Assembly (NCBI GenBank): GCA_964516295.1
Contig: CAZEYT010000006.1
Span: 1-62,285 of the forward strand
Direction of reading: 5' to 3'
Source: CAZEYT01 sp964516295
Lineage (GTDB): Bacteria; Verrucomicrobiota; Verrucomicrobiia; Chthoniobacterales; Terrimicrobiaceae
Length of the DNA stretch: 62,285 nucleotides
Part shown: piece after piece, positions 53,468 to 62,204 of the stretch
How the letters are laid out: each line of letters starts with the position of its first letter
Position numbering within the stretch: the stretch's first letter is position 1
Translations under genes and position numbers: made by a program
Notes under the pieces: generated by a model
What the model saw: the letters and a program-made list of their open reading frames with translations, nothing else
Told to the model about the DNA's origin: nothing
Databases searched by the model: none

Positions 53468-54627
53468 TTCCGAGCGCGTCATCAGGCAATGTCCCCGCTC
53501 CGGACGTGAAAGATCCCGCACCGAAATCCCTGAGAGTTCTCATCCTTACCGCCAGCATGGGGGAGGGGCACAACACCGCGGCGCGAAATATTGCCGCGGC
53601 CATCCATGCTGAGAACCCCGGACGCGTCGAAGTGCTGGTCGCCGATCCCTACACGCGAACAAATCCCGTCATCAACCGCCTCGTTCAAAGCGGCTATACC
53701 ATCGCGATCAACCGCTACCCTCGCGCTTGGAAAATGGTCTTCCAACTGCTCAGCCGACGGGGGGTCGTGGAGGGAATGGGGCCGATTCTCATCGAACTCA
53801 CCGCTGCCGTGCGTGACCTCATCGCAGAATTCCGGCCCGATGTCATCGCGTCGACCTACCCGGTTTTCTCGTTTCTGATGGCTAAGATCCGCAAAGCGGA
53901 TCCGGGCATCACGGTGCCGTTTTTTACGATCATCACCGATTCCACGCAGATCAACTCGGCCTGGTATCGCTGCCCGTGCCATGGCTCGATTGTTGCCGAT
54001 GAGCAGACGGCCGATGTCCTCCGCCGCGATGGGGTGCCTTCGGATAAAATCCATGTTCTGGGTTTTCCGGTGGCACTGGAGTTTGAGAGCCTGACGCCGG
54101 TCGATCCGCCGACTGGCGGCCCATGGAAGGTTCTCTTTTTTCCGGGCGGAACGTCTTTTCGTGCGTTGGAAACGTTGGAACGCCTCGGAGCAATTCAAAA
54201 CATCACCGTCGATGTGGTCACCGGCCGCCGAAAAAACACGCACGCGATTCTCAAGCGCGCGGGACTTCCCCGCACCGGGACGCTCACCGGGTGGACCGAT
54301 CAAATGCCTTCTCTGATGGCTTCCCATCACCTCTTTATCGGAAAAGCCGGTGGAGCCACGGTCCAGGAAGCGATTGCAGCTCAAATACCCTTTCTGGTTA
54401 GTCACGTCGTCCCGGGCCAGGAGGAAGGAAACATCGCGCTCATCCAGCAATGCGGTATCGGGGCGCTGGCGTCCGGGTCGGCCGAGCAGGTCGAAAACAT
54501 CGTGCGTGGAGCCCTCGCCAATGACGGCCACGTCTGGCACGCGTGGCGAAAAAATCTTCAGGCTCTCCAGAAACCATCCGCCTCCCGCGAAATCGGCCGG
54601 TTTTTAATCGAACACGTCGGCCACTGA
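53464..54627 (+). CDS. GT28/MGDG-synthase-type glycosyltransferase
   Basis: A 387-residue GT-B glycosyltransferase of the type that makes glycosyl-diacylglycerols (UgtP, plant MGDG synthase) or acts like MurG. The N-terminal acceptor domain has ILTASMGEGHNTAARNIA and DVIASTYPVFSFLM. The C-terminal donor domain has VVTGRRKNTHAIL, GWTDQMPSLMASHHLFIGKAGG and QEAIAAQIPFLV. The start is uncertain: TTG 53464 overlaps the previous stop (TTGA), and GTG 53506 is an alternative closer to the fold. Its product lipid is not known. Confidence 0.88.
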   Translation: MIPSASSGNVPAPDVKDPAPKSLRVLILTASMGEGHNTAARNIAAAIHAENPGRVEVLVADPYTRTNPVINRLVQSGYTIAINRYPRAWKMVFQLLSRRGVVEGMGPILIELTAAVRDLIAEFRPDVIASTYPVFSFLMAKIRKADPGITVPFFTIITDSTQINSAWYRCPCHGSIVADEQTADVLRRDGVPSDKIHVLGFPVALEFESLTPVDPPTGGPWKVLFFPGGTSFRALETLERLGAIQNITVDVVTGRRKNTHAILKRAGLPRTGTLTGWTDQMPSLMASHHLFIGKAGGATVQEAIAAQIPFLVSHVVPGQEEGNIALIQQCGIGALASGSAEQVENIVRGALANDGHVWHAWRKNLQALQKPSASREIGRFLIEHVGH

Positions 54628-54633
54628 CAAACG

Positions 54634-54996
54634 CTACTCGCTTTCGCTGAGCCGGATCTGCCCGCGCTCTCGGAGGATGATGCGGAGATGTCCCTTGTAT
54701 TCGCTCAATGTGCCTTCCACCCGCACCTTTTTTCCAAGCCAACCGGTGGCGTCCGGGAAGCGACCTTTGGTTTCCAACATAATCACCGCCGTCAAAACCT
54801 CGTCCGGAAACTTCCCGCCGAAATTCAAAAAGACCGTCCCCGAGGGCTTTTCATCCACCTCGCTGATGATGTCCGCAAAGACAACCTTCTCACCGGGCTT
54901 CCGTGTTGCCGCGTCGCCAGCCGACATTTCCGCGCCGTGGATACACGTCGAGACCAGCAGAAGGATTCCCAATGCCAACACCGATATGCCGTTCAT
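54634..54996 (-). CDS. Exported small OB-fold protein
   Basis: A 120-residue protein with a signal peptide ending near STCIHGAEM and a beta-rich body. FLNFGGKFPDEVLTAVIML and WLGKKVRVEGTLSEYKGHLRIIL resemble the OB-fold modules (tRNA_anti-like) found in exported bacterial proteins. A GGAGGAA Shine-Dalgarno sequence lies just before ATG 54996, one of the clearest in the window. It is convergent with the glycosyltransferase (6 bp apart) and lies 44 bp after the cytochrome gene on the same strand. The function is unknown. Confidence 0.75.
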   Translation of the reverse strand: MNGISVLALGILLLVSTCIHGAEMSAGDAATRKPGEKVVFADIISEVDEKPSGTVFLNFGGKFPDEVLTAVIMLETKGRFPDATGWLGKKVRVEGTLSEYKGHLRIILRERGQIRLSESE

Positions 54997-55040
54997 TTCC
55001 TCCGGTTACCAAGAACGACCTTTCGGGCACAATAAAAAAA

Positions 55041-55526
55041 TCAGGGAGCCGGTGTTGTCCGAACCCGGCGAACGAGTTCCTCGGGCACGGCCTCATTGAT
55101 TCCGGCGAACGTTGCGCGAACATACCTTGTCACGGCGGCGGTCTCGGCGTCGGTCAGATAGTCTTGAGCGGGCATGACGCCGCGGAAAAGCTGGCCATTG
55201 ACAACCGTCTTGCCCTTCTGGCCGTGAAGAATGATCGAGACCAGGCGCTCCGGCGGTCCGGCCACCATCGGCGATCCGACGAGATCCGGCGCATTCGCAC
55301 TCCCGGAGCCGGCAAAATGGCATTGCGCACAATTCATCGAGTAGACTTCTTCCCCGGAAATGTTCGCGACATCCAGATTGCCCCGGGACGGAGTCGGACG
55401 GCAGGAGCACAGAAGGAGAGCCAGAGCTGTCACTTGCAGAATCCACCACCACCGCTTAGCTTCCGCGCGTGAAACGGCATCTTCGGCTCTCAACTCATTT
55501 GGCGGTCGGGTTTCTTCTCGGTGCAT
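55041..55526 (-). CDS. Exported class I cytochrome c
   Basis: A small c-type cytochrome carrying one covalently bound haem. The motif CAQCHF and the later methionine in FRGVMPAQDYL are the haem ligands. The N-terminus is followed by a hydrophobic stretch with LLLCSC, probably a lipoprotein signal. The start is uncertain: ATG 55526 gives 161 residues, while TTG 55493 would give a more usual signal peptide. Both start inside the 5' end of the divergent sugar dehydrogenase gene. It may accept electrons from that enzyme (inference from context). Confidence 0.82.
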   Translation of the reverse strand: MHREETRPPNELRAEDAVSRAEAKRWWWILQVTALALLLCSCRPTPSRGNLDVANISGEEVYSMNCAQCHFAGSGSANAPDLVGSPMVAGPPERLVSIILHGQKGKTVVNGQLFRGVMPAQDYLTDAETAAVTRYVRATFAGINEAVPEELVRRVRTTPAP

Positions 55527-56611
55527 CGGCGCTTGGGAATGCGCAACTCATCCCGTCGGAGAAGGAAAAGTTCAAGGTGGAAGTCATCGCCGAGGGACTT
55601 CGCAATCCATGGGGCATGGTCAGCCTCCCGGATGGACGATTGCTTGTCACGGAACGCTCGGGGACACTCCGGATCATCGATGCCTCCGGTCGGTTGCTGC
55701 CGGAGCCGGTGCAGGAAATTCCTGAAGTTTTTGCTCAGGGACAGGGGGGGCTGCTCGACATCGAGCTTCATCCCGACTACGCCACGAATCGCTGGATCTA
55801 TCTGGCGTTTTCCGACGTGAAGGACGGGAAGTCCCTCACAAAAATCCTGCGCGGGCGCCTCGATGGGAACAAGTGGATCGATCAGGAAACCATCTTTGAG
55901 GCTCCGGCCGACCAATACACGGGCGGCGGAGTCCACTTCGGCTGCCGCATGGAATTCGATGGCAAAGGCCATCTCTTCTTCTCCATCGGCGACCGCGGCG
56001 ATATGAAGAACGCCCAGCGCTTGGACAATGTGAAAGGAAAGCTTCACCGCGTCCGCGACGATGGCTCGATCCCGGAGGACAATCCCTTTGCGAAGGAACC
56101 CGGTGCCTCGCCTTCCATCTGGAGCTACGGCAACCGCAACATCCAGGGCCTCCGCATTCACCCCGAGACCGGTGCCATCTGGGCAACGGAGCACGGTCCT
56201 CGCGGCGGCGACGAACTCAACCGCATCGAAAAAGGCAAAAACTATGGCTGGCCCGTCATCAGCTACGGGATCAACTACAACGGAACACCGATCACCGACA
56301 AAACCGAGGCACCGGGCATGGAACAACCGGCCGTTCAATGGACGCCCTCCATCGCTGTGGCGGGCATCGACTTTTATCGGGGCGACGCTTTCCCGAACTG
56401 GCGCAACAACCTCTTCGCCGTCGCGCTGGCGCATCAAAAGGTCGTGCGTGTCGAGATCGACCCGTCGGGCCGTGTCACTCACCAGGAAATCCTCCTCGAA
56501 CGCACCGGTCGCATTCGCGACATCCGCGTGCTCGACGACGGCTTCATCTACCTCGTCTACGATGACCCCGGAAAAGTCGTCCGCCTCGTTCCGGAGAACA
56601 AGGCATCATGA
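55469..56611 (+). CDS. PQQ-dependent sugar dehydrogenase (YliI type)
   Basis: A 380-residue exported beta-propeller aldose dehydrogenase that oxidises sugars with pyrroloquinoline quinone. The signal peptide is MKRHLRLSTHLAVGFLLGA. Propeller and PQQ-site motifs include GLRNPWGMVSLPDGRLLVTER, YGNRNIQGLRIHPE and WATEHGPRGGDELN. Electrons normally pass to a cytochrome, which fits the divergent cytochrome gene. The start is GTG 55469, and the 5' end overlaps the cytochrome reading frame on the other strand. The stop overlaps the DUF5069 gene by 4 bp. No PQQ biosynthesis genes are seen here. Confidence 0.9.
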   Translation: MKRHLRLSTHLAVGFLLGASALGNAQLIPSEKEKFKVEVIAEGLRNPWGMVSLPDGRLLVTERSGTLRIIDASGRLLPEPVQEIPEVFAQGQGGLLDIELHPDYATNRWIYLAFSDVKDGKSLTKILRGRLDGNKWIDQETIFEAPADQYTGGGVHFGCRMEFDGKGHLFFSIGDRGDMKNAQRLDNVKGKLHRVRDDGSIPEDNPFAKEPGASPSIWSYGNRNIQGLRIHPETGAIWATEHGPRGGDELNRIEKGKNYGWPVISYGINYNGTPITDKTEAPGMEQPAVQWTPSIAVAGIDFYRGDAFPNWRNNLFAVALAHQKVVRVEIDPSGRVTHQEILLERTGRIRDIRVLDDGFIYLVYDDPGKVVRLVPENKAS

Positions 56612-57111
56612 GCGGCGGTGACTGGAAAGACCGCCTCGCCGCCATCCATGCCGAGGCCTGCCAGCGCTACGCGGAAGGGCGGACCATTCCTGCCGATACC
56701 ATTCCGGATGCCGACCTGCCGTTTTTGGAAGACCTCGGTCTCACCCGCCAAATTGTCTTCGATTTTGTTGAGGATCGCGTCACGCGCGGGGAGCCGGATC
56801 TTGCGACTCTTTTGGACGTTTCCGAGATTCGCCGCGATGTCTTCCAAGCTTCCGGCGGAGTCCAACGCGAGATTGTTCCGGAGAGCGCTCTTCCGCTTCG
56901 GAGTGACGAGTGGGACGGAATTCCCTGGCTGCCGCGGATCTACACGAAAGCGCGCTGTTTTCTTGATGGGACGCTGAGCCCGGAGGTGATGTATGGATGT
57001 GGAGGAGATCGCGCGTTTCTCGTCAAACACAGCCTGACCCTTGCCGGTTTCCTGGCCGCCGTGCGCGAGGGCGACGAGGCATCAGTTTTGAAGTTTGTAA
57101 AATCCGGTTAG
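56608..57111 (+). CDS. DUF5069 protein
   Basis: A 167-residue cytoplasmic protein. LPWLPRIYTKARCFLDGTL...MYGCGGDRAFLVKHSLTLAGFLAAV fits DUF5069 (a C-terminal GCGGDR...FL pattern after a KAR segment). Function is unknown. It is coupled by ATGA to the sugar dehydrogenase. Its 3' end overlaps by 3 bp the end of the short convergent frame at 57108-57227, which marks the edge of the accessory region. Confidence 0.8.
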   Translation: MSGGDWKDRLAAIHAEACQRYAEGRTIPADTIPDADLPFLEDLGLTRQIVFDFVEDRVTRGEPDLATLLDVSEIRRDVFQASGGVQREIVPESALPLRSDEWDGIPWLPRIYTKARCFLDGTLSPEVMYGCGGDRAFLVKHSLTLAGFLAAVREGDEASVLKFVKSG

Positions 57112-57227
57112 CCCGGACGCTGAGCCAGCAAGGCGAGGCGCGGCCACCACCAGACGACCTTCCCGTCCTCCGTCGTCAGCCCGAAGGCCTGCACCGCTTC
57201 GGCGGGGGCTGTGTCGATCAGATGCAT
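57108..57227 (-). CDS. Short orphan frame, possible gene remnant
   Basis: A 39-codon minus-strand frame starting MHLIDTAPAEAVQAFGL and ending in TAA at 57108, with a WWW tryptophan run. It reads like the C-terminal end of a longer protein, but no upstream part is present: the XRE regulator gene lies 13 bp upstream. It could be a true small gene or a fragment left by a rearrangement. I cannot name a family. Confidence 0.35.
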   Translation of the reverse strand: MHLIDTAPAEAVQAFGLTTEDGKVVWWWPRLALLAQRPG

Positions 57228-57240
57228 CAAGAAAGTAAAG

Positions 57241-57453
57241 TCACTTCTGATTTCCAAAAACGTCCCACAGGTCACAGTTCATTTTCTTCAAGATCATCTC
57301 AAGGGTGTCGAGTGTGATATTCTGCTGGGAGATTTCGAGACGCTGCAAGGTCGAGTCAGAAATCCCCGTTTTCTTGGCAAATTGCGCCAGCGTCATATCT
57401 CCACGTCGTTGCCGTAGGAACTTGGCGAGTTGTTGCCTGAGACGATGCCGCAC
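57241..57453 (-). CDS. XRE-family helix-turn-helix regulator
   Basis: A 70-residue DNA-binding protein with the Cro/CI-type five-helix domain: LRQRRGDMTLAQFAKKTGISDSTLQRLE with the recognition helix around GISDSTLQRLE. It contains only the HTH, so it likely acts as a dimeric repressor of its own promoter. An inverted repeat (57477-57492) lies 24 bp upstream of the start. The divergent cassette beginning at 57688 is a plausible target; a toxin-antitoxin partner is not evident. Confidence 0.88.
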   Translation of the reverse strand: MRHRLRQQLAKFLRQRRGDMTLAQFAKKTGISDSTLQRLEISQQNITLDTLEMILKKMNCDLWDVFGNQK

Positions 57454-57476
57454 TCTGAAAGAATGACGCCACGCCT

Positions 57477-57492
57477 ATCCCACATATGGGAT
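57477..57492. promoter_or_regulatory. Inverted-repeat operator candidate
   Basis: ATCCCA-CATA-TGGGAT is a perfect 6+6 dyad just upstream of the XRE gene. Size and position suit a small XRE repressor operator for autoregulation; it could also affect transcription toward 57688. A second symmetric stretch, CCATGG-C-CCATGG, lies at about 57536-57548. Confidence 0.55.
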
Positions 57493-57687
57493 TTTATCTT
57501 GATGTTGCCCGGGAATGGTCTTAAGCGATGACACACCATGGCCCATGGCACGTTGTTAAACACTCAATAGATCATTTTCTCGTCGAAGAATTCTCGCGGA
57601 GTGAAATTCCATCATGAACAGAAAGTTGCAAAATTTCATTGCTCTTCGCGTGCTATGAGCACAAACCGTTTGTGGACAATTGAAGAA

Positions 57688-58494
57688 ATGAAACTTCCTG
57701 TTTTTCTCGCTGCAACATTTGCAGGAACGTTTTTTCTGAATGCTCAGGAATCAAATGGAGAAAAGGAAATCGTCCAACCTGTTCCCGCTAAAATTCTCGA
57801 CTCGCAGGAAGTGGACTTGGGTGACCGAAAAATCACTTACAATCGGATCGAAACTCCGGCCCTCCAGCCTCAAACCATCCCGGAAGCCGCCCCCGAGGTG
57901 GTAAAGGAGTCTGTGCTTAGCGCTGCGGAGCTGGCCGAGGCTCGCCGGTGGGAGAGTTTGCGCTACGAGTATCTGGGCGGGACGGCGACGGTTTTCAAAG
58001 GTGTCGGGACAGAGTTTCGGATCTGGACTACCGAGGGCGACGCTGTGGCGCTCAGTTCCATCGGGTTCAACTTTCTTCAGAGCTTTTGGGGCTTTGAACG
58101 GGAGGGCGTGTATTACCATACGTTTTTCCTGGCTTACGGGTTCAGCCCCGAAGAATTCGCCGAAGCGAAGCGCGCGGATCCCGAGTGGGCGGCGCGCTTT
58201 GGGGAGTTTCCAAAAGACGAAGCTGGAATGTCCCGCTTTGTGGTGGTGTCCGCACCGAAGGGCGAAGCGGGAGAGAAGGCCATCCGGGCGCTGGAGGCCC
58301 TCCATGCCCAATTCGACGAAAACCGCAAACAACTCCAGACCGCCTCCGAGGAAAGCGAAAAGGCGCGCCTCGCGCAGGAGGAGTGGCTCAAAGCCAATCC
58401 TCCCGTTCCGCAGGATACCGTTATCCAGTTTTTTCCCATCCGCAGCGTTCATGCCCCCAAAGCGGCTTTGTCCGGGGAGAAGTCCCGCGAATGA
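57688..58494 (+). CDS. Exported protein of unknown function
   Basis: A 268-residue protein. The signal peptide is MKLPVFLAATFAGTFFLNAQ; the frame is open upstream but the signal starts here. A central alpha/beta region runs from YLGGTATVFKGVGTEFRIWT to FEREGVYYHTFFLAYGFSPEEF. A charged helical stretch with EEWLKANPPVPQDT follows near the end. No family is recognised. The stop overlaps the start of the large repeat protein by 4 bp, so the two are translated together and may form a complex at the cell surface (inference). Confidence 0.65.
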   Translation: MKLPVFLAATFAGTFFLNAQESNGEKEIVQPVPAKILDSQEVDLGDRKITYNRIETPALQPQTIPEAAPEVVKESVLSAAELAEARRWESLRYEYLGGTATVFKGVGTEFRIWTTEGDAVALSSIGFNFLQSFWGFEREGVYYHTFFLAYGFSPEEFAEAKRADPEWAARFGEFPKDEAGMSRFVVVSAPKGEAGEKAIRALEALHAQFDENRKQLQTASEESEKARLAQEEWLKANPPVPQDTVIQFFPIRSVHAPKAALSGEKSRE

Positions 58495-61400
58495 AAGCGT
58501 TCTTTTTCCTACTTGTCCTCGCCCAGGGGCTGGTTCCTGGCGCATTGGCGCAAACACCCGATGACTCCAACGAGGGAACCAAATTGGAGTATGATTCCGC
58601 CAATTCCATCTGGCGTTTCAAATGGTGGGGACGTGCCGGAAACACGTATTTCATCCAGCATTCGGATGACCTTCAAACGTGGTCGTGGGTTCCCATCGTG
58701 GAGCCCGGAGACGATTCGATCAAGGAATGGGGATTCACGAGCACGTCCGACAAGTTTTTCTGGCGTTTGAGGTATTGGACCGGCGCGACGATCGACCCCG
58801 AGGGTGACGATTTTGATGGGGATGGGGTTCCGAATCTCTTTGAGGTCCAGCACGGATTCAATCCGTTTGGGCTCGTGGACACGTCCGCCAACGGGATGCC
58901 AGACGAGTGGGAGATGTTCAATTCGGGTAAGTTTGCGATTTGGCCTCCGGTGCTAAATGCCAGCATCCCTCGCTACCAGACCGCCAACGCGACGATTTAC
59001 TTGCGCAACGATACCGCGAGCCCGGTTAACTTCTCGGTTGCGCTGAGCGGCAACACCGGACCGGCCTACCGTTTCGAGGACTCGATCACGGGCGGCGCGG
59101 TCTATCAGTGGGAGGAAATTAGCGCAACCGGAACACGACTCGCTGGAGTTTCCGATGCCTACACCGGGCAGGAGACGATCAATTTGACCCCGTTTTCGTT
59201 TCCTTTCTTCGGATCGGCCTACAACGCCGTTCATGTGAGCGTGAAGGGGGCGATCACCCTTGGCCAGAGCGCATCCATCTTCGACAACTACTACCCGCTA
59301 CCCTCCCAATCGGCTCCCCGTAATCTTGTGGCCGCATTCTTGGATGACTTGGCGACCCAGACCATCGGCGACATCTACTACAAAGCGGAGTCGGACCGGC
59401 TCATCGTCCAATACGAAAACGTGGGCCGCAGCTACTACCCGGACTCGGCCTACACGTTTCAGATCGTCCTGTTTTCAGACGGACGGATCGCATTCCGCTA
59501 CAAGTCGATGGCGGGAACGCTCAACTCCGCAACCGTAGGAATCCAAGACGCCGCCGGAACAACCGGTCTCCCGATCGCCCACAACGCTTCCTACGTCACC
59601 TCAAACATGGCGGTTGAGATCCGCCCGCAATCTTCTTTCCTTTCCGTGACTCCCGCCTCCGGCACTGTCGCACCCCACTCAACGATGGCGCTTGGTGCCG
59701 CGTTCCGCTCGTTGAGCCTGCCCTTTGGCACCTATTCAGCAACAATCACGACCACGCACGACGCGACGGATGTCGCGGGTCCGCACGTTGCAACGGCCAC
59801 CCTCGAAGTTTTTAATGCCCCTGCGCAAATTGCCCTGACCACTCCTCTGAACGGTGCAGTCTTCTTAGAGGGGGAGGCGATCAACCTCGCTGCCACGGCC
59901 ACCGACGCCGACGGCATGCAGAAAGTCGGGTTCTTCCAGAGCACCACCCTGCTCGGAGAGGATTCGTGGCCCACTTACGAGCATTACTGGAACTCCCTAC
60001 CTCCCGGAGACTATGTGCTGCGAGCGAAGGCAACCGATGTGTTCGGTAGCGAGACCTTTTCCCCGGCGGCAAACATCACTATCCTGCCGGATGCGGACAG
60101 GGACGGCCTTCCAGACGGATGGGAGGTCGCAAACGGTCTTTCCTCGGGAGACTTTTCCGACGCGCTGGCGGACTCAGACGGCGACCGCATCCCGAATCTC
60201 TGGGAACACCGGCATGGCACGGACCCCATCGACCCCCTCTCCCGTGCTGCGACGGCTCGGGTTGTGGCCGCCAATGGCTCGGGAGACTACCTGACCTTGC
60301 AAGAGGCCTACGATGCGGCTTCTGACGGCGACGTCATCGAGGTCCGCGAGGGAACCTACGATGGCCTCTACACAGGCGGCACCAAGCGCCTTGTCTGGCT
60401 TGCCGCTCCGAGCACGCCATCAGCGCTCGTCGAGATCAAACCCAGCTATCCAAACTGGACAGCCATCCAGACTTATTCGGATACCGCCTTCGATGGGTTT
60501 TCGATCAAGGGCAACGGTGGAATGGTCGTATCCATCGGATCGGGTCGGGCCTCGTTTACCAACTGCCGGTTTTCGGGCGGGGTGGGCGGTTACGCGCCGG
60601 GGGCCATCCAGTCAGGCTACGGAACCACCCTCGTTCTCCAGCACTGCACCCTGATCCAAAACCGCAACGATGATCATGGGTATGGATGGGGGGCCAATGC
60701 GGTTCAGGCAGGCTGGCATTCCAAGCTGGCCATCAAAAACAGCATCTTTTGGAACCCGGACGTCAACGGCCTGCCGGAGATCCTCTCCGATGGCACGGTC
60801 GCGGTCACGACTTCGATTGTTCGCGGCGGCCCATACGGGGCGATCCATCAGAATCCCACCCTCGCCTACGGCGGGTGGATGACGGCAACCTCGCCCGGTC
60901 TCAATACCGGCTCAGCCTCGGACATCGGACGTGATGCACAAGGTGAGACCCGCCCGTCCGGTGCCGCCCCGGATCTCGGCTGGGACGAGTTCCACGATAC
61001 GGATACCGATGGTCTTCCCGACTGGATCGAAATCACCGGCATCTCTGATCCCTCTGGCGACGCCGATGGCGACGGGCTTTCCAACCTCGCCGAATATCAA
61101 ACCCACGGCACCAGCCTCCTGATTGCCGACACCGACGGCGACGGACTTTCCGACGGCACAGAAGTCCTCACCCATGGGACGAATCCCCTGAGCACGGACT
61201 CCGACAGCGACGGCATGGCTGACGGATGGGAAATCACCTTCGGACTGAATCCGCTCGCTGACGATGCGGCTTCAGATTTCGATGGCGACGGGCTTACCAA
61301 CCTCTGGGAGTTTACAAATGGATTTAACCCTGCGGATCCATCGGATTCATTGACGGACTCGAACCAGAACGGCATCGCCGACCGGTGGGAAATCACCCAT

Positions 61401-62204
61401 TTTGGTGCTCTTGGAGTCGATCCAAGTGCTGATCCCGACAAGGACGGATTGAGCAACCTTCTGGAGTTCCAGAGTCATGCCAATCCGCACGCTTTCGATA
61501 CCGATGCAGATGGTCTGCCCGACGGGTTTGAGCATTTTTCCATCCACCTCGATCCCTTGGTCTGGAACAACAAGAACTTGGATTCCGATGGAGACGGCAT
61601 TTCCGACCTCATGGAAGCCATCTACGGGCTCAACCCGGATGCGGACGATTCCTCTGGAGACGTTGACCAAGACGGTCTGACCAACGGTCAGGAGATTGCT
61701 TTTGGGTCAAGCCCTCTGGATGCCGACCTGGATGGGGACGAACTGAGTGACCTCGGGGAGCTCCAAAACCAAACCAACCCTTGGAATCGGGACACGGATT
61801 CCGATGGTCTCCCCGACGGGTGGGAAGTCCACTACGGTCTGAACCCAAAAATCTGGACGAACCCAGAGTCCGATGGCGACAACGACGGCCTGACTTTGGC
61901 TCAGGAAGCCCGCTATGGCACCAATCCCACTCTCCCGGACACGGATTCCGATGGAACCACAGACGGCCAGGAAGTCGCCAACAACACCGATCCGACAGAC
62001 CCGCAATGGGGAGGCAGCCCTCCTGCTGCCCCTTCACAGGTAAGCTCCACCCTGAACGCCGACGGGTCGACCACCTTTACTTGGCAGGATAACTCGGCCC
62101 ATGAGACCGGATTCCGCATCCGTCAAAAACAGATCGATGGAACATGGACTCTCGTTGGTGAGACTCCAGCCAATACGACATCTTTCACCACGCCAACCCC
62201 ATGA
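58491..62204 (+). CDS. Multidomain surface protein with TSP3 repeats, beta helix and Ig/FnIII
   Basis: A 1237-residue exported protein. Signal peptide is residues 1-20. The order seen is a small domain (YFIQHSDDLQTWSWV), two TSP3-type Asp-rich repeats (about 103-143), a secreted beta domain (about 145-435), a bacterial Ig-like domain (about 441-533) and two more repeats. A right-handed beta helix (about 585-815, GDYLTLQEAYDAA) comes next, then 14 TSP3 repeats of the DxDxDGLxD type (about 835-1173). Last is a fibronectin III domain starting TLNADGSTTFTWQDNSAHETGF, which stops after about 60 residues, short of a full domain. Calcium binding is likely. The stop overlaps the next ATG. Confidence 0.85.
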   Translation: MKAFFFLLVLAQGLVPGALAQTPDDSNEGTKLEYDSANSIWRFKWWGRAGNTYFIQHSDDLQTWSWVPIVEPGDDSIKEWGFTSTSDKFFWRLRYWTGATIDPEGDDFDGDGVPNLFEVQHGFNPFGLVDTSANGMPDEWEMFNSGKFAIWPPVLNASIPRYQTANATIYLRNDTASPVNFSVALSGNTGPAYRFEDSITGGAVYQWEEISATGTRLAGVSDAYTGQETINLTPFSFPFFGSAYNAVHVSVKGAITLGQSASIFDNYYPLPSQSAPRNLVAAFLDDLATQTIGDIYYKAESDRLIVQYENVGRSYYPDSAYTFQIVLFSDGRIAFRYKSMAGTLNSATVGIQDAAGTTGLPIAHNASYVTSNMAVEIRPQSSFLSVTPASGTVAPHSTMALGAAFRSLSLPFGTYSATITTTHDATDVAGPHVATATLEVFNAPAQIALTTPLNGAVFLEGEAINLAATATDADGMQKVGFFQSTTLLGEDSWPTYEHYWNSLPPGDYVLRAKATDVFGSETFSPAANITILPDADRDGLPDGWEVANGLSSGDFSDALADSDGDRIPNLWEHRHGTDPIDPLSRAATARVVAANGSGDYLTLQEAYDAASDGDVIEVREGTYDGLYTGGTKRLVWLAAPSTPSALVEIKPSYPNWTAIQTYSDTAFDGFSIKGNGGMVVSIGSGRASFTNCRFSGGVGGYAPGAIQSGYGTTLVLQHCTLIQNRNDDHGYGWGANAVQAGWHSKLAIKNSIFWNPDVNGLPEILSDGTVAVTTSIVRGGPYGAIHQNPTLAYGGWMTATSPGLNTGSASDIGRDAQGETRPSGAAPDLGWDEFHDTDTDGLPDWIEITGISDPSGDADGDGLSNLAEYQTHGTSLLIADTDGDGLSDGTEVLTHGTNPLSTDSDSDGMADGWEITFGLNPLADDAASDFDGDGLTNLWEFTNGFNPADPSDSLTDSNQNGIADRWEITHFGALGVDPSADPDKDGLSNLLEFQSHANPHAFDTDADGLPDGFEHFSIHLDPLVWNNKNLDSDGDGISDLMEAIYGLNPDADDSSGDVDQDGLTNGQEIAFGSSPLDADLDGDELSDLGELQNQTNPWNRDTDSDGLPDGWEVHYGLNPKIWTNPESDGDNDGLTLAQEARYGTNPTLPDTDSDGTTDGQEVANNTDPTDPQWGGSPPAAPSQVSSTLNADGSTTFTWQDNSAHETGFRIRQKQIDGTWTLVGETPANTTSFTTPTP

